Source: Camillea tinctor (Eukaryota > Ascomycota > Sordariomycetes > Xylariales > Xylariaceae). Taken from it: a stretch of 64,000 nt of DNA. Under the pieces are notes generated by a model, which worked only from the letters and a program-made list of their open reading frames with translations, was not told where the DNA came from and searched no databases. The position numbers were made by a program, and so were the translations under genes. The first letter of the stretch is position 1. Each line of letters begins with the position of its first letter. Positions 46,871-59,225 of the stretch are shown piece after piece. Where the stretch lies: positions 310,001 through 374,000 of the forward strand of contig MU394060.1 of the NCBI GenBank assembly GCA_022578605.1, in the 5' to 3' direction.

Positions 46871-48511
46871 TCCATGTTACGTCCCAGCCAGGGAGGGTAA
46901 CTATACAATACAGAATCGGGACTCGACGACCACTTAGTAATTGGGAGAACCATTTTGGATCTCATGGTACAATGCGGTTTGGTTGCCCAACACTTCATTC
47001 GTGACAACATACACACATATCCACACACCGCAAAAGCAGCCTCACCTTCTTGAATCTGAAGCGTAATTTTCCTTTCTCTCCTTTCTCCTGCCGTGCCACA
47101 TACCCGGGGGGTCCACAGCATGGGGATCTTCCGAAGCTGAGGACGTCAAATAGGGGGAAGCCTGCCTTTCCGTATAGCTTATATAAGGTGTGCGTGTGGC
47201 TGGCTGAATATACTTCATTCCAAGGCAAGTGAGTAGGCAGGCTATTTCGCTTTTTCCTTTTTTTTTTTTTTTTTTTAATTTTCTCTTTTTCGTGTATTTA
47301 TTATGTAACAGATAGATACCTAACCTATCTACCTAACCAACCTAACCTAGTGGACATCTTTTCATATTTCTAATTATGTTGTGCAATGTCGATATCGCTG
47401 CCATGAAACAATGTCTGGTGTAGAACAGCAGCATCTATCTGGTCATACATACCCCAAGGGGAAAATAAGTTCTTGGATAATAAGGACGATAAACACTAAA
47501 TATACTAATTATATTTATATTTTTTTTTCTCTCTTTCGTTTTCTTTTATCTGTGTGCGTGTAACTAGTAACTATCCCTGCCTTTGCGCACATCCCAATAT
47601 CATAATATCGATTGTAGTAGATAGGGAATCTGGTTTCCTGACCACTTGTACTTTATCCGTGACTCTCTTTTCTAATCCTGTACTCTTGGTCTTGTTCTGT
47701 CGTATCCGACAGGAGGTGCGTGTTTCCCTTCTACCAAAAGAAAGAAAAAGCAAAACTCCTTTATCCGTTTGTCCCCTTTTTTTTTCTGTGTATATTTTAT
47801 ATGAATATACGTATATCAATGCAAGCCCACGTTATACTCCATATAAGGCCATCCAATTCATCGGACCAAAAAACCACTGTAACCTTTCCCCTCCTGTTAG
47901 TGGTTATCTTTTGCTTAAGGGTATCCAAATAATAAAATAGAATAAAATCAGCCAAATCCTTAGATGCTCCGCCTAGGTTGACCCCCGATAAGAAGAGAAG
48001 AAAAAAAGAACTGAAATGAAAAGATAATATCGTTGTAACGAATGACGCTCTTTCCCGTGTCAAATGATCACCGCCTGGTAATTTGATAGCTCACCACACA
48101 CGAGCTGTTGTGTGGCTAGCACTGATAGCTCCTTTTAACACGAAACGCACACAAAAAGCTAATGTGCCCAATCGCCAACCCCAATTCCTAGCACCACACA
48201 CAGAACCCGCCGGTTGCCCGCCCTGCCATATTTGTTTCTATAAACTCTATCCGATGGGTTGCGGAACATAGTAAAAGCTTGATGAAAAATGAAATACAGC
48301 TGAAGGGAAAACGATGATGGAAAGTGAAATGAACCTCTCATGCTATGCAGATTAAAAAAAATAAAGTAAAAAGAAAAAGATTGGTGTAACAAATCGGAAG
48401 ATAGCGTATGTGATGGGCCTATGCCATACGGGTCGCGTTGAACACAGCAGCTGCTTTTGCTATGATGGTCCCGGACTCGGCTAGTCATATTTCTGAGGAA
48501 GAAAGACAAGA

Positions 48512-51117
48512 CTACTCTGCTGTCTGACGATAGTTTTTGGTGATCCGGACAAAGATGACACCTCGAGTCTCGTTCCCCTTAGGATCTATGAGTTGTAGGA
48601 AACGATAACCGGTCGCGAGACGGTCAAGGCGGATACAAGCCCATCCGGCGAGGGGACGGTTAGGGTTGAGAGAAGATATTAGGGATGATTCATCTTCGAC
48701 TTTGAACCTAGATAGACAATTTCTGTTAGACACACTTCTATGAAAGGCTGGAGCATTTGACTAGTCTCATGATAGGACCGGTAAGCGGAGGGAAAGACTG
48801 ATTTCACCACCGACGGGCGGAGAGCAGGGAAGAGACAGATTGTCGGTCAACATGAGCGGTCAGGAAAACCGAGCAATTTTTTAGCTGCATGAGCTGTATG
48901 GTAATGGCTTGCTCTTACAGAGAAGGGGATTCATGATAATGAGCTGTCATGTATTACCAAGCATACTCATCGCCTAACAGCTCTCTGCACTAGCCAGCTC
49001 GGCCGCGTCTTCTTGTGCGATTGTTCTAGGTGGATCATCACTGACCCGATTCCCTAGAACAAGGGGAATAGACAAAAGACCAAAAGTCGTAGTAAAAATT
49101 GCAATAAAAGACGGCAAGGGGAAGGATAAGTGAAATAGGTTAATACTTGCCTGACGAAGCTGAGTTGCTCCACCACTCTTTGAATACCGGTGAAGTGGAA
49201 CTCGCTGCTCGGGTTGTTGAATTCCGGGTGATTCGACTTTCCAGGTTCTGTTTTCCGCTTGTAATCGACATCGCGTGGCCTGCTCCCGCCTTCATTCGAG
49301 CTATTAGAGTAGTCTTCGGATTTTTCCACGTGCAGCTCGCACTTGACTACTGGGCGGAATGATCTTGAACTCACAACCCCCTCAGGCAATGGGATGTGCT
49401 GACCTGCAAGGACTGAGATGATCAAGTCGAAGGTCCGCCGTGGGAGGGCACCTGGCTGCGGAGCGAGATCATCCTCACTACGGTAGCCCGATGGCTTTAA
49501 GACCCATCCATTCTCTCCCGAAAACATAGCTTTGTTCAACATCATACCTTCATCCCACGACTGCCAATTCATTGCGACCATCTGAACACCTTTGCGCCAG
49601 AACGGCGAAGGGTCAGGATTTGACGAGGTAAATCGAAGGCCTCGAGGGTATGCTCGCATGAAATAGCGACGATTGTGTGCGAATAACTCGTCATGCTTTG
49701 AAGCAAGAAGCTCCATTATCTTCGTCTCATTTATTGAAAAGATGTGAGACGCAGTTCTCGCCGCCGCCGACTCGAAGTTCTTAAAGTGCTCACTATGTGT
49801 GTATATAGCAAGAGCACTCAACTTTTCACATATAGGTACTTTAGGCTTCGGTTTGTCCTCTTTATCCTCTTCTGACCCGAAGCCGTCGTCCTCGATAGCC
49901 GGATTTGGCGCTAATGCTAACAAAGTCGCTGAATTCTCCGTGCTTGATGCTGTTTTCTTAACCTTGATCAGGATTTTGTTGAGGAGATCTCCTAGCTTGG
50001 GCATCTGACCACTTGGGCATGTCTCATCGGGTTCCTCGACAAGAAATCCTTTCCACTCCTCTTTCATGATATCGACCATCTTTTCCTGTTGTGATTTATC
50101 GGCATGTACTTCTAAGCTGACAATAATCGGCAAGCTGGTCTTTTCAAAACCAGCTTCACGGACCGCTCTGCACACTTCGCGAAAACCCACAGGCGCGGTG
50201 AGAGTATAGCCGTGCATCACGATGGGCTCATCTACTGGAAGCGATGGCCTGGATCGCAAAGAAGAGCGTTCCTCTTCTAACTTCTGTGCAAGGTCCGCAG
50301 GGTCGAGGTTCAGTCCAGTTGTGCGAGTGAAGGGTGGCGCCGTCAATTCCGTCTTGCCACGTACCGGGCTATGACTACGGACTTTTTCCACACCGAGTTT
50401 TTGTTTCGTCTTATCAATCTTCTCCTCGACGGTCTCCTTGATATGAGCTGCAGCCATATGCAAGCTGCTTCCTGACAGGTGCCGAATGTGATCAGACTTC
50501 TGGCTCCCTTGCTTCGATGCGTCTCGCGACCTGTCGGGGGTCGAGTTTGCGGAATGACCGTCCCATACATCTATTTCAATACATCGGCACCCTTTCTGAA
50601 GCACACGTCGGTAGGCCTCCGCTGTGCTCTTGCTGGACAATTGGTTGCCCTCGAGGTATGTATTGTGGCTACTGTTGATGAAGTAATTGCTGAGGGGCTT
50701 TGAGAGGTCTTTGCCTCCAATAGATACCGGCTTTTCGGCATCGAGTTTAAACTGCAGCCACCACACTTCCAGGAACTTCTCAAACTTGTATGTCTCTTCG
50801 GTTAGCTCGATGTGCGACTCCCCCTGTTGGGTTTCTAGGAAGTTGGCGAAGGCCTTGCGGGATATGGTCGAGTCTCCTCCGGTGCGTAACGAGTCGAATA
50901 GTTTCCGCAGTTGTCTTTGAATGGCAGCACTTAGGTATATCTCTTTCTTGCCCTCCGTAGTTCCATTGCCCGAGAATTGTACGACAGTGGGCGACATGTA
51001 CTGGCCTAAGTTGATAGCCCGCCTCAGCGTCTTGAACGTTTGGGCTCCGGCACCGGTATTGAGGGTGAGACGGCGATGCATCGACGCTGAGGTCGCGTCG
51101 GTAGGTCGTTTCCGCAT
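48512..51117 (-). CDS. Phosphoinositide-specific phospholipase C (delta-like)
   Basis: This enzyme hydrolyses phosphatidylinositol 4,5-bisphosphate to diacylglycerol and inositol trisphosphate, feeding calcium signalling. Exons are 51117-49151 and 48707-48512, giving 720 residues. An EF-hand-like helical part precedes the X box (about residue 135 on), with NSSHNTYL (His151), EIDVWDG (Glu181, Asp183) and MHGYTLT (His302). The Y box has LSALAIYTHSEHF, RAYPRGLRFTSSN and VQMVAMNWQSWDEGMMLN. The C2 domain follows and is completed only by splicing FVR to FKVEDESS, ending GYRFLQLIDPKG and GVIFVRI. The intron is 443 nt with a GC donor (CAG|GCAAGT), which is rare. About 110 residues are inserted between the two X-box histidines. 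An additional first exon at 51291-51226 (ATG to a GTGAGT donor) could add 22 residues in frame through the CAG just before 51117. Confidence 0.93.
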
Positions 51118-51824
51118 CTGCCCATGTGATCATCAGCGTACTGGATCAGTGGGACAAAATATGCACGAAATAGCACGCCAAGACAGAGCTTCAGAGGGTC
51201 GAATGACGGAATGTTTGGAACTCACAGTGAAAAACATGGGTCTGGTTGAGCCGAGTGGCTGGTCTCGTTTCGAGGTAAAGAAAAAAAACATGAGAGACCC
51301 GTAATGAGTATCGTGCTCTGACGGAGCTAGCTTAGGAGATGTTGAATGGCATCAACATGCAAATCCGGAAGAGATCTCGGTAGTTTAGAGAGGAGCCTGG
51401 GCGATGAAGAGTCCAGTCCAGTATGGCTTAGATAGGAGAAGTCGGGAATCTTTGCACGCTACAACTAGATGACAACTCAGGGCCCCGATGCTTGCTTGTC
51501 CACACACAGGTAGGCACTCGTACGGCAAGACAGGGGAAAGACAATGGTGTAAATGACGAGGACGATTGGATATGCGAAATGAAGGAGAGATAATTCAGGG
51601 ATAACCAGGGCCCTTCAGCTTGGTCCAGCCTCAACCAACCCAGCACAACGGTGCCCCCGCTTAAAAACCAGGGTTACAACTGAGAGCCCCAGGCCGGCTT
51701 CGTGTTGTAGGGCTGTAGTTGTCCGATCGTGTTCTTAGGTGTGGATTTCCCTTCGTGTCGTTATTTCTGGTCCGGCGGCAAAACCCACAGCACAACGGAG
51801 GATGGAATAAAAATGCAAAGACGG

Positions 51825-51842
51825 GAGAGAGAGAGAGAGAGA
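51825..51842. repeat. GA dinucleotide microsatellite
   Basis: Nine GA units lie in tandem upstream of the PLC gene. Confidence 0.9.
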
Positions 51843-52304
51843 GGGAGGAGGGGAAAATTAGAAAATAAGCCAGGCATCGATTGGTTTTCTTTTTATCTAG
51901 GGAGGACCAGTCCACGAGATACTATCGTTCAGCCATTTGCGTTTGGGGGCTGAGCCAAGGGCTTCTGGTGATAAGATTGTCAATTGGCTATTCGAGCGAG
52001 AAAGATGTCGTGCATATGAAAAAAAAAAATGGATGACAATAACTCCAGAATGGCGTCCATAAGACGTGACTATCCAGTCAGAAACTAAAGAACTTGATGC
52101 CGCAGCTGGGGATTGCTGCATTAGTCGCCAGGGTGGTTCAGCTGGAAATCGGTCAATATTAGACACCTCATAGGATAAGGCGAACCCATGATTCATTGAT
52201 TGTCCTTTAAGGCATACACGAAACAACATGTCAACCTAGTGTGTTTTCCGTAGGTAAGTGTATTCATTGATTGATCCAGCCATGCATTCATTGCCCTGTC
52301 TGTA

Positions 52305-52328
52305 CTGTCTGTCTGTCTGTCTGTCTGT
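52305..52328. repeat. CTGT tetranucleotide microsatellite
   Basis: Six perfect CTGT units occur in tandem, close to an ACCTAGGT palindrome at 52,340. Confidence 0.9.
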
Positions 52329-53952
52329 CCGCCTGCCTTACCTAGGTTAAGGTAGCATTCGTATATAGAACCAAGCCATGTGCAAGTCAAGCCAAACCCC
52401 ACGGAGGATGGGCGAGAAGGAGGGAAGAGAGAGCCGCAATGTGTGAATGTGAATGTGGATGTAAATGTGAGTGTGAATCCTTCGAGTTCGCTTGATAGTA
52501 AGAAAAAATGATGGAGAAGGGAAGGGATAAGATGGGCGGCAGGGCGGGCGGACTATTGGAAGCTAACTTAGCTAAGGTTAGGTTAGCTCCATTTCTTGTG
52601 TTTTCCGTGGCTGTGCTCTTTTCGTTTCGTTTCGTTTTGTTTTGTAGACATGTACATATCTTTCCTGCTAAAAGATAGTGTAAGTAGCCCTGTAGTTAAG
52701 GTATGTAATACATACTATACTCATAACTTATTAATATGTGTGGGATGTTGTTCAATGCGCTAGACTACTAACAGAGAAAAAAGTTCAGGCTGCCAGGGTC
52801 CAAGGCGCCCGGGTTTCATTGCATCAAACAGGCTAACCATTTAATTGGCTATGGGAGTAAGACAAATGCAAGGCTGCCACTGCCTGCTTCGATGGACGCC
52901 TATAAAACCAACCTTGAGCGTCACTGCAATGCTGGTTGCAGCGAGGTAGTGCTGTAGCGTTGTAGTGTAGTGGCAGCGACAATATTGCATCAACCCAATT
53001 CGCCCAATTTAAGACACACAGCCACAAACCCGGCCTCAGCGATCTGCTCAGCTTTCCTCCCCTTACATCATGTCTCAACTTTAAGCATTGGAGAGGTAGT
53101 ATTGGTAGTCAGACAGACAGATACATCTAGACTGGAGCAGATAGGGAGAATAGGTTGGAAGTGTAATAAAGGACATACTTTTTTTCTTTTTTTACTCATC
53201 AATCCAGCCCCTTTTCGAGTCTATGCATTCTTTTCTTTTCCTTTTTACTTTTCCATGACGCATCTCCCCCATATGGTTGTAAAAGATTCGCGAAAACTAG
53301 TGTAAACTATCGAAACGGGCATTATAAACGTGGATTTTCTTTCCTTTTTTTCTTTTTCTTCTTTTTTCTTGCATGCATCAACTCACGTGGACAAGCCGGA
53401 CACTCCGGAAACGCATACTCGGGCGTCATCGAATCGTCTGGAGTAGTTGGCAATCCAAATCGATGGTAGCGAACCCAAGGTCATGCCACAATGATGCGAA
53501 ATACTAAGGCAGGTTGATTATTGGTAACAAGTTGGACTGCTGGCAGCAACATCATGCATCAAGCCGCAGAAGCAGAAGCAGTTACCTAAGTGCTTCCTCC
53601 TCCTGTTCTTACTGCTGCAGCGCGGCACGCACACAGCCACGCGGACGTAGTAGAGTTCATCGACGCACGCTTCATTTCATTGTCCACGGCCAGTTACTCA
53701 TAGCTTAACATGCTTTCCCTTCTCCCCCCTTTGTCTCTTTCGGAAGCAGGCGTACGTTGTCGGTGACCAGATTGACGTCGAAGGCTGGCCATGTCCACGA
53801 CCAGTGGATCAAAGCCCCGAAGGGCTGTACCTCTCTCTGCGATTGGGGAGTAACAGGGCAGGAAGATCGTCGTGGGAAATGTATGCCTTACCTTCTGTGA
53901 CACATTCGTGCCTAATAACGTAGGCAGTGCTGTCATTTTTCTCTTCTCTGAA

Positions 53953-53955
<3 letters not shown>

Positions 53956-53986
<31 letters not shown>
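53956..53986. repeat. 31-nt poly(A) run
   Basis: This is an uninterrupted run of 31 A on the plus strand (T on the minus strand). No adjacent coding sequence suggests a retro-inserted mRNA. It is the longest homopolymer in the window and its length may be unreliable in assembly. Confidence 0.95.
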
Positions 53987-53989
<3 letters not shown>

Positions 53990-56056
53990 GTGTAATTTTG
54001 ATGCCGGCCACAGCTTTGACTTTATCATCGCTTCAAGGCCGACTCGCTTAGACACGGCATGGATGCTGTGCGTCCATTCTTGATGGTCCATGGATAAATT
54101 CTGTAAGATGTGTGTGTATGGTTACATGGTGGGGTAATTCCAGATCTGTAGGTCTTGCTGACGCGATTCAGGATGATACCCAAGTTACCTAGGTTTAATA
54201 TCTCCTGGCTTGAGTGCTAAGTCAACAACCCAACCCCATGTATGGTTCGGCCGTACTTGCTGAATCGAATATGTTGAAAGTTGTGATATCATATTCTTAT
54301 TTACATCAGCTGTCCGGGCTTGTACATGATGATGTAGGTTATGATCATAGTCTTATATGGACCGTCCCTTGTCTCGAGGTGTTGACAGAAAGACCACACG
54401 TGAATATTAGATACACATCTATATGCTGTGGTAAGTAAGGTAAAATGCATTTTCGCGATGTATCGGGAATGTGGGTATGCAAAGTAAAAAGCCTTCGAGG
54501 ACAGAACTCGTCCGGTGATCAATATAATAACATGTGCCGTCTCATTTTCGGAATGAATTTGTCTTATGTGGCTTTGGCAAGCTGCTCTATCGATTTCTCC
54601 CGACGAACCTTGGTTTCCAGATCCGTAACCTTTACAGCAAAAATTAGGATGCCCATTCACCTAGGTCTCGTCACCTTATAAATGCAGTGGCACATAAGTG
54701 AGATGCCTCCTCGTACCACCTTCCAAGCACGATATATTCTCGCCTGATCATAGAGCACATGGCAACGAAGTTCGTGAAACACCCTCTCAGCCCCGCACCA
54801 CGCTTCAATCAAATGCATCTACTTACTTACTACTTCTGCTGGTAGATAGAAGAGGAGGCTTCGGATCACGGGATCCGTACTCTGCGAGAAGCGTCTGGCT
54901 GCGTGAGATCGATGCAAGGAATGACGTTTCTCGAGCTTGCCGATACTCGCATTTCCTATTTTCTCCCTTACACCCTCAGCGATAATATAAAAGCATCACA
55001 CTGCACCATGCAGTGGCAAGCTGGTTGACTCGTCATTAGAAGTGCCGTGCAGGGCTTGTCTCCTAATTGGCTTGTTCTACCCACGGGAACCTAGACGTCT
55101 GAACCACAACCTAGATCACGAGTTTGTGCTGCAATGCTGAAATCCGGTGGGGGCAAGGCCAAGAGTTGGGGTGATGGCTTTCAGTGTTGTGAAAAGTAGA
55201 ATGGAATGCCATCGTTTATTGTTTACTACATAGAGGAGATGGTAGGCCCTGGATGATTGAGGTTGCTTGTTTAACGTCGTCGTCTGGGGATAAAAGTTGC
55301 TGCCCGTAGCTTACCCATTGTAAACATATTGGGCTATCTAGGTATAACCTAAGTTATCTTGTAGGAAGCGCCATCTGTGATGAGAGGCGTGGTGTTTTCT
55401 CTCATTTGCACTGATTCAACCCATCATTGGCTCGATCTATGCCAATTGTTGAATATGGCCTCACCTTGGATTTACCTTGGTAAATCGAACCATTACACCA
55501 ACCTCCGCGTTTCCGGAGAGATCGCTGAGGCGAAATAGGTGTACGTAGTCTGGGGCTTGTATATGCATGCTGTAGTGTAGCACACTGGAGAATCCCATGT
55601 GATGCCGCGAGTGGCTGCTGAAGAGTTGTCTTGCGCGTCTTCAAGCATCGCTGCCCCCTCCGCGTTCTTTATGAGGATATGATCAACGATCTGCATCAAG
55701 GGTCTTAGAGTTAATCTGCAGTGTGGGCGCAATGTAGCGTTATCAGTACCGAGCATGTTGACCGCTTCCTATATCCGAGACAAACATCTGCAAAAGGATG
55801 GCGGGTGCATCTCTTGCCAAGTAGCTCTCGGTGGATTATCACGAACTACGCGGGTGATTTGACGCAGCACCCACGTTTCTCCATTGAGGGAACCAGAATA
55901 GGCTCAACCACACTGCAACCACCGGCGAACCTGGAATTTTGAGGGGTATCAAGACCGAAACCCGTGACACTTCAGATGCAGGGTGGAGGGCGGCTTCAAA
56001 GTGAGTTCAGTTCCCTCAGTTCCCCCACATCATTTTTACCTTGCTTAAGCCATGCA

Positions 56057-56077
56057 AGCAGCAGCAGCAGCAGCAGC
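56057..56077. repeat. AGC trinucleotide microsatellite
   Basis: Seven AGC units occur in tandem and are followed by degenerate TAGCAG units. They are not inside an accepted gene. Confidence 0.9.
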
Positions 56078-58633
56078 TGTAGCAGTAGCAACATCGGCAG
56101 CAGGAGCAGAGCAGCAGTGGAACTCTCCGGGCTCAACAAGGTTGTTATGCGTGATGGGTGGATGGTCGTGGAGGGGTCGTGGGATAGATTATGAATGGTG
56201 GATGGTGGATGTGACCTGGCAACTGTAAGCCATCAGTTGCTCAAGCTAGGTAAACCAGTCAAGGTAGACGGCAGATTATGTGCTCCAACCAAAAAGCAAA
56301 GCCAAAAGTCAGCTGAAACAGCGAAACCCAATATCCGGATTTGTTTACCATCCAAAGTAAAGAAATGGCGCGTACAATATCGTCAATGGCTGATAGAAGC
56401 AGCCCATTTGACCAATAGAGGAGACCAATATAGGAGACCAGGAAAGGAGACCAAGTTTTGTCGTCGAGTGAGTAAAAGGGCTCAAGAACTCCTCCATAGC
56501 TCTCTGGAGCTCCAATCATCAAGCTTCATGTAAGTCGGGTATGTCGGGGTTATACCTTTGAACAATCTTAGCTTAACAGCTGTACCTAGACAGCTCTGCT
56601 AGACCAACGGAGCTTAAGGTCCATCCAGGTAGAAAGGAACGGAGTCTTTGTTCAACCCTTGACCCTGTTCTTTCAAGTTAAGTTATCCCGTTTTCGACTT
56701 AGTCGGCTAAGTTACCGTCACAATTGACTCTCACTTCCCTGCGAATTGCGACATAATAACGTTGTTATGCGATCGGAAACCTACCAAACTCGAGATTATT
56801 CTATGTAACTTCGATTCCTCTATCGTTCCGACGATGTCCTCCGTAGAAGGCATGTCTTGTCCGGATGAAGGTTGCTATATGCGGCAAGAGGGCCTTTCAG
56901 AGCAGCCTACATATCTCAACTTGCCTACCTACTAGGTGCACATAACCGGCTTTGAGGCTCTAGAACTAGCTAAACTAGGTGTGTTTTGGGAGGAGGGAAA
57001 TGAGGTTGATAGTTACGGGTGTGATTTCATTAGGTTAGAAACATGAGATGAGGATGTCGGCATGAATCTAGGTAAACGCTTCCGTGATTATCCCGGTGCA
57101 GGTGTCTACCCCTGTGCCAAGATTACATGTAATAGGTAAATAGGCACTTACATAGGTATTGTATAAGCGACCTAGGTAGACGAGACCTAGCATCGAGGGA
57201 TCGGAATCGTTGAACACATCGTCCCGTCATTCATTTACTACTGAGGAAAAAAAACAAGGCAGCGGGACACGGCCAAGAGCCGCCAGCCGAACATATTTCG
57301 ATCTAGGTACACGTAGACAACGACATCGGCACCATGCACTAGGTTAGATACCTCTCCAGCTAGAGCTAGAGCTAGGTATGTATTGTTGCCCGTGGTTTAA
57401 GTGGAGTGGTAATGATTTTCTCTTGCACTTACTAAGTATATCTTCCATCTCTCTCTCATCTCTATTTATCACTTTTCTGTGCATCAAGGGTCTCATTTGA
57501 ATTTCCGAACCCAGTTGAAGTTTGGGTAGGATAGGCTTAGGTTAGTATGTATGTATGCAGGTAGGGAAGAAAGGAAAGAATAAATAAATAAAAAACTGGA
57601 TTTATTTTGGGTTGTTGTTGTTTATTGTGTTTTTCTCCCACCCTCCTCAACAACAATACACGAACGATACCACATGTTTACTGCGAGCAAGTGGGCGTGT
57701 ATATTTTTAAGGTTGTTCTGAGTCGTTGTATGTACACTATGGACGTAGGTAGCCTAGTGTAGCTACCTAGGTAATCAAAATAATAACAATAATAACAATA
57801 AACTCACTGTGAGGTGGTCAATGGCGAGTGGTTGGCGAAGAGAGATACTGATAAAGAGGAGCATGGTAAAAACTAGGGTACCTAAAGGTTAGGTACAATA
57901 TGGAGTGCAGTTTAGGTACCGATGGCGCTAAAGCACCTGAGCATCGAGCATTGCCTATTCCGTCCCCGCAACAGCTCACAACAATAGCAACTGCAGCTTT
58001 TCGCAGCTGGAGGCGAGTTTTATTTAAGACGCAGAATTTGGGGTTAAACAGGGATTGGGTGGCTAACTCAACCAGCTCGACCTATTCTACCACATATTCC
58101 ATACACACACTTACTATGTATATAGTCAGGGATATACCATGCTTACAAGGAAGAACTGGCCTCGCTAACCACCTACCGGTGCTGTACTTAAGTTTACCAC
58201 ACCTTCAAATACCCACCCTCACCGCTATGGGAAAGTCTATTATCTTCACAGTTCTCTTCCTAAGTTGAAGTCCTCAACTTTAGATCTCGATTGTGGGAAT
58301 CCCTAACCCAAATTACATAGTCCATTTTTTTCAAAAATCCATTTTTATTACTATTCCAAGTTTTTTATCCTGCGTCAAAAAAAAAAAGACCCGCTTCTAT
58401 TTGCCAACTCATCTGAGCCTGAAATCTGCACTCGTATATCTCGTGTCTCTTTTTTTCTCCCCTTCCTCTTTGTTCACCTTCTGCTCCTTGCTCCATGTAC
58501 AAACGCAAGCAGAATAGCAGGTTGTTGTTATCGTTATTGTTGTTCAAGCATACGTTCATTCATTGGTCTTTTTAGTTTTTAAGTTTTATTATAGTTATCT
58601 TTTCTTTTCTTTTATCTTTTTTTTTTCTCTTCT

Positions 58634-58652
58634 TCTCTCTCTCTCTCTCTCT
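58634..58652 (+). promoter_or_regulatory. TC-rich tract in the leader region of the 59226 gene
   Basis: A run of more than nine TC units lies within a longer T/C tract about 0.6 kb upstream of the start at 59226. Such tracts are common near fungal transcription starts; this is suggestive only. Confidence 0.45.
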
Positions 58653-58860
58653 ATCTTTTACTTTCCTTACCTTAATTTCATTCGTTAAACCTAATTCTAA
58701 ACCTGAACCCTGAACCTGAACCTGAACTTGTCCTGCCCAATTTATACTTATGATATACGTATAAGTACGGTACATGGAAAAAGGTATGTAGACGGTGAAG
58801 TGAACTGTGCTACTATAAAAAAAAAAAGAAGAGACACACATCCATCCTATATCCACAATC

Positions 58861-58913
58861 ACATCCACCATCCACATCCAACATCCACATTCAACATCCA
58901 CATTCCGCATCCA
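58861..58913. repeat. CATCCA-based minisatellite
   Basis: Degenerate units of the form CATCCACATTCAA/CATCCA repeat across about 50 nt upstream of the 59226 gene. Confidence 0.75.
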
Positions 58914-59225
58914 CGATTCCCTGCAGTTACATGGTGGCGATCAACCTTGTCCACCATCTCTCTAACGGATAAGATAGACACCCCGGCTCTTATAGTTTAT
59001 GCTCCTTAAAACATCCCCAGCTTTAAATAAACCCCCTCAATTCATTTTCCCGTCCCTCCTCGTCCGGTCTCTTGGTTTGCTTTCTTGTATGGGACCGTGT
59101 TTCCCAACCATTACTTCTTTTGTATTCGAGAGAATATCTGGTGGATATATACGTGGACGGCATGGCATTTATTGTTGTCTAACAATATCGTGCCGTGTCT
59201 TCGGCTTGAGCCTCGCCCCGACATA

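Larger units (their letters stand above)
37222..48511. other. 11.3-kb gene-poor region rich in microsatellites and pyrimidine tracts
   Basis: I find no protein-coding gene that can be defended. ORFs are short, mostly begin at non-ATG codons and encode low-complexity peptides; the longest ATG frame (46132-46626) reads through C/T-rich and simple sequence. The region contains many homopolymer runs (for example 19 T at 47,258-47,276), CATA, CCCTAT, CCCCCGT and GTCCAT repeats, and TAGGTA words. It lies upstream of the zinc-ribbon gene and downstream of the PLC gene. Long UTRs or non-coding transcripts are possible but cannot be seen from sequence. Confidence 0.5.
51118..59225. other. 8.1-kb gene-poor region between divergent PLC and Ser-rich protein genes
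   Basis: The left end should contain the PLC promoter and possibly a first coding exon (51291-51226). The right end (about 58,590-58,660) has a long T/C tract typical of a promoter for the gene at 59226. In between I see only short frames without recognisable similarity, including ATG ORFs at 56195-56533 and 57900-58268 that I do not accept as genes. Simple repeats are frequent and several copies of ACCTAGGT occur. Confidence 0.5.

Noticed and set aside
55470..55500. tRNA-like B-box (GGTTCGATTTACC on the minus strand)
   Set aside because: It forms a simple hairpin with the following bases, and no A box or acceptor stem can be matched. No other tRNA or 5S gene was convincing in the window.
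56195..56533. ATG ORF of 112 codons on the plus strand
   Set aside because: It has a basic, low-information sequence with no motif, and a chance frame of this length is plausible here.
57900..58268. ATG ORF of 122 codons on the plus strand
   Set aside because: It shows no recognisable domain, signal peptide or splice context, has a composition like the surrounding non-coding DNA, and is isolated in a gene-poor area.
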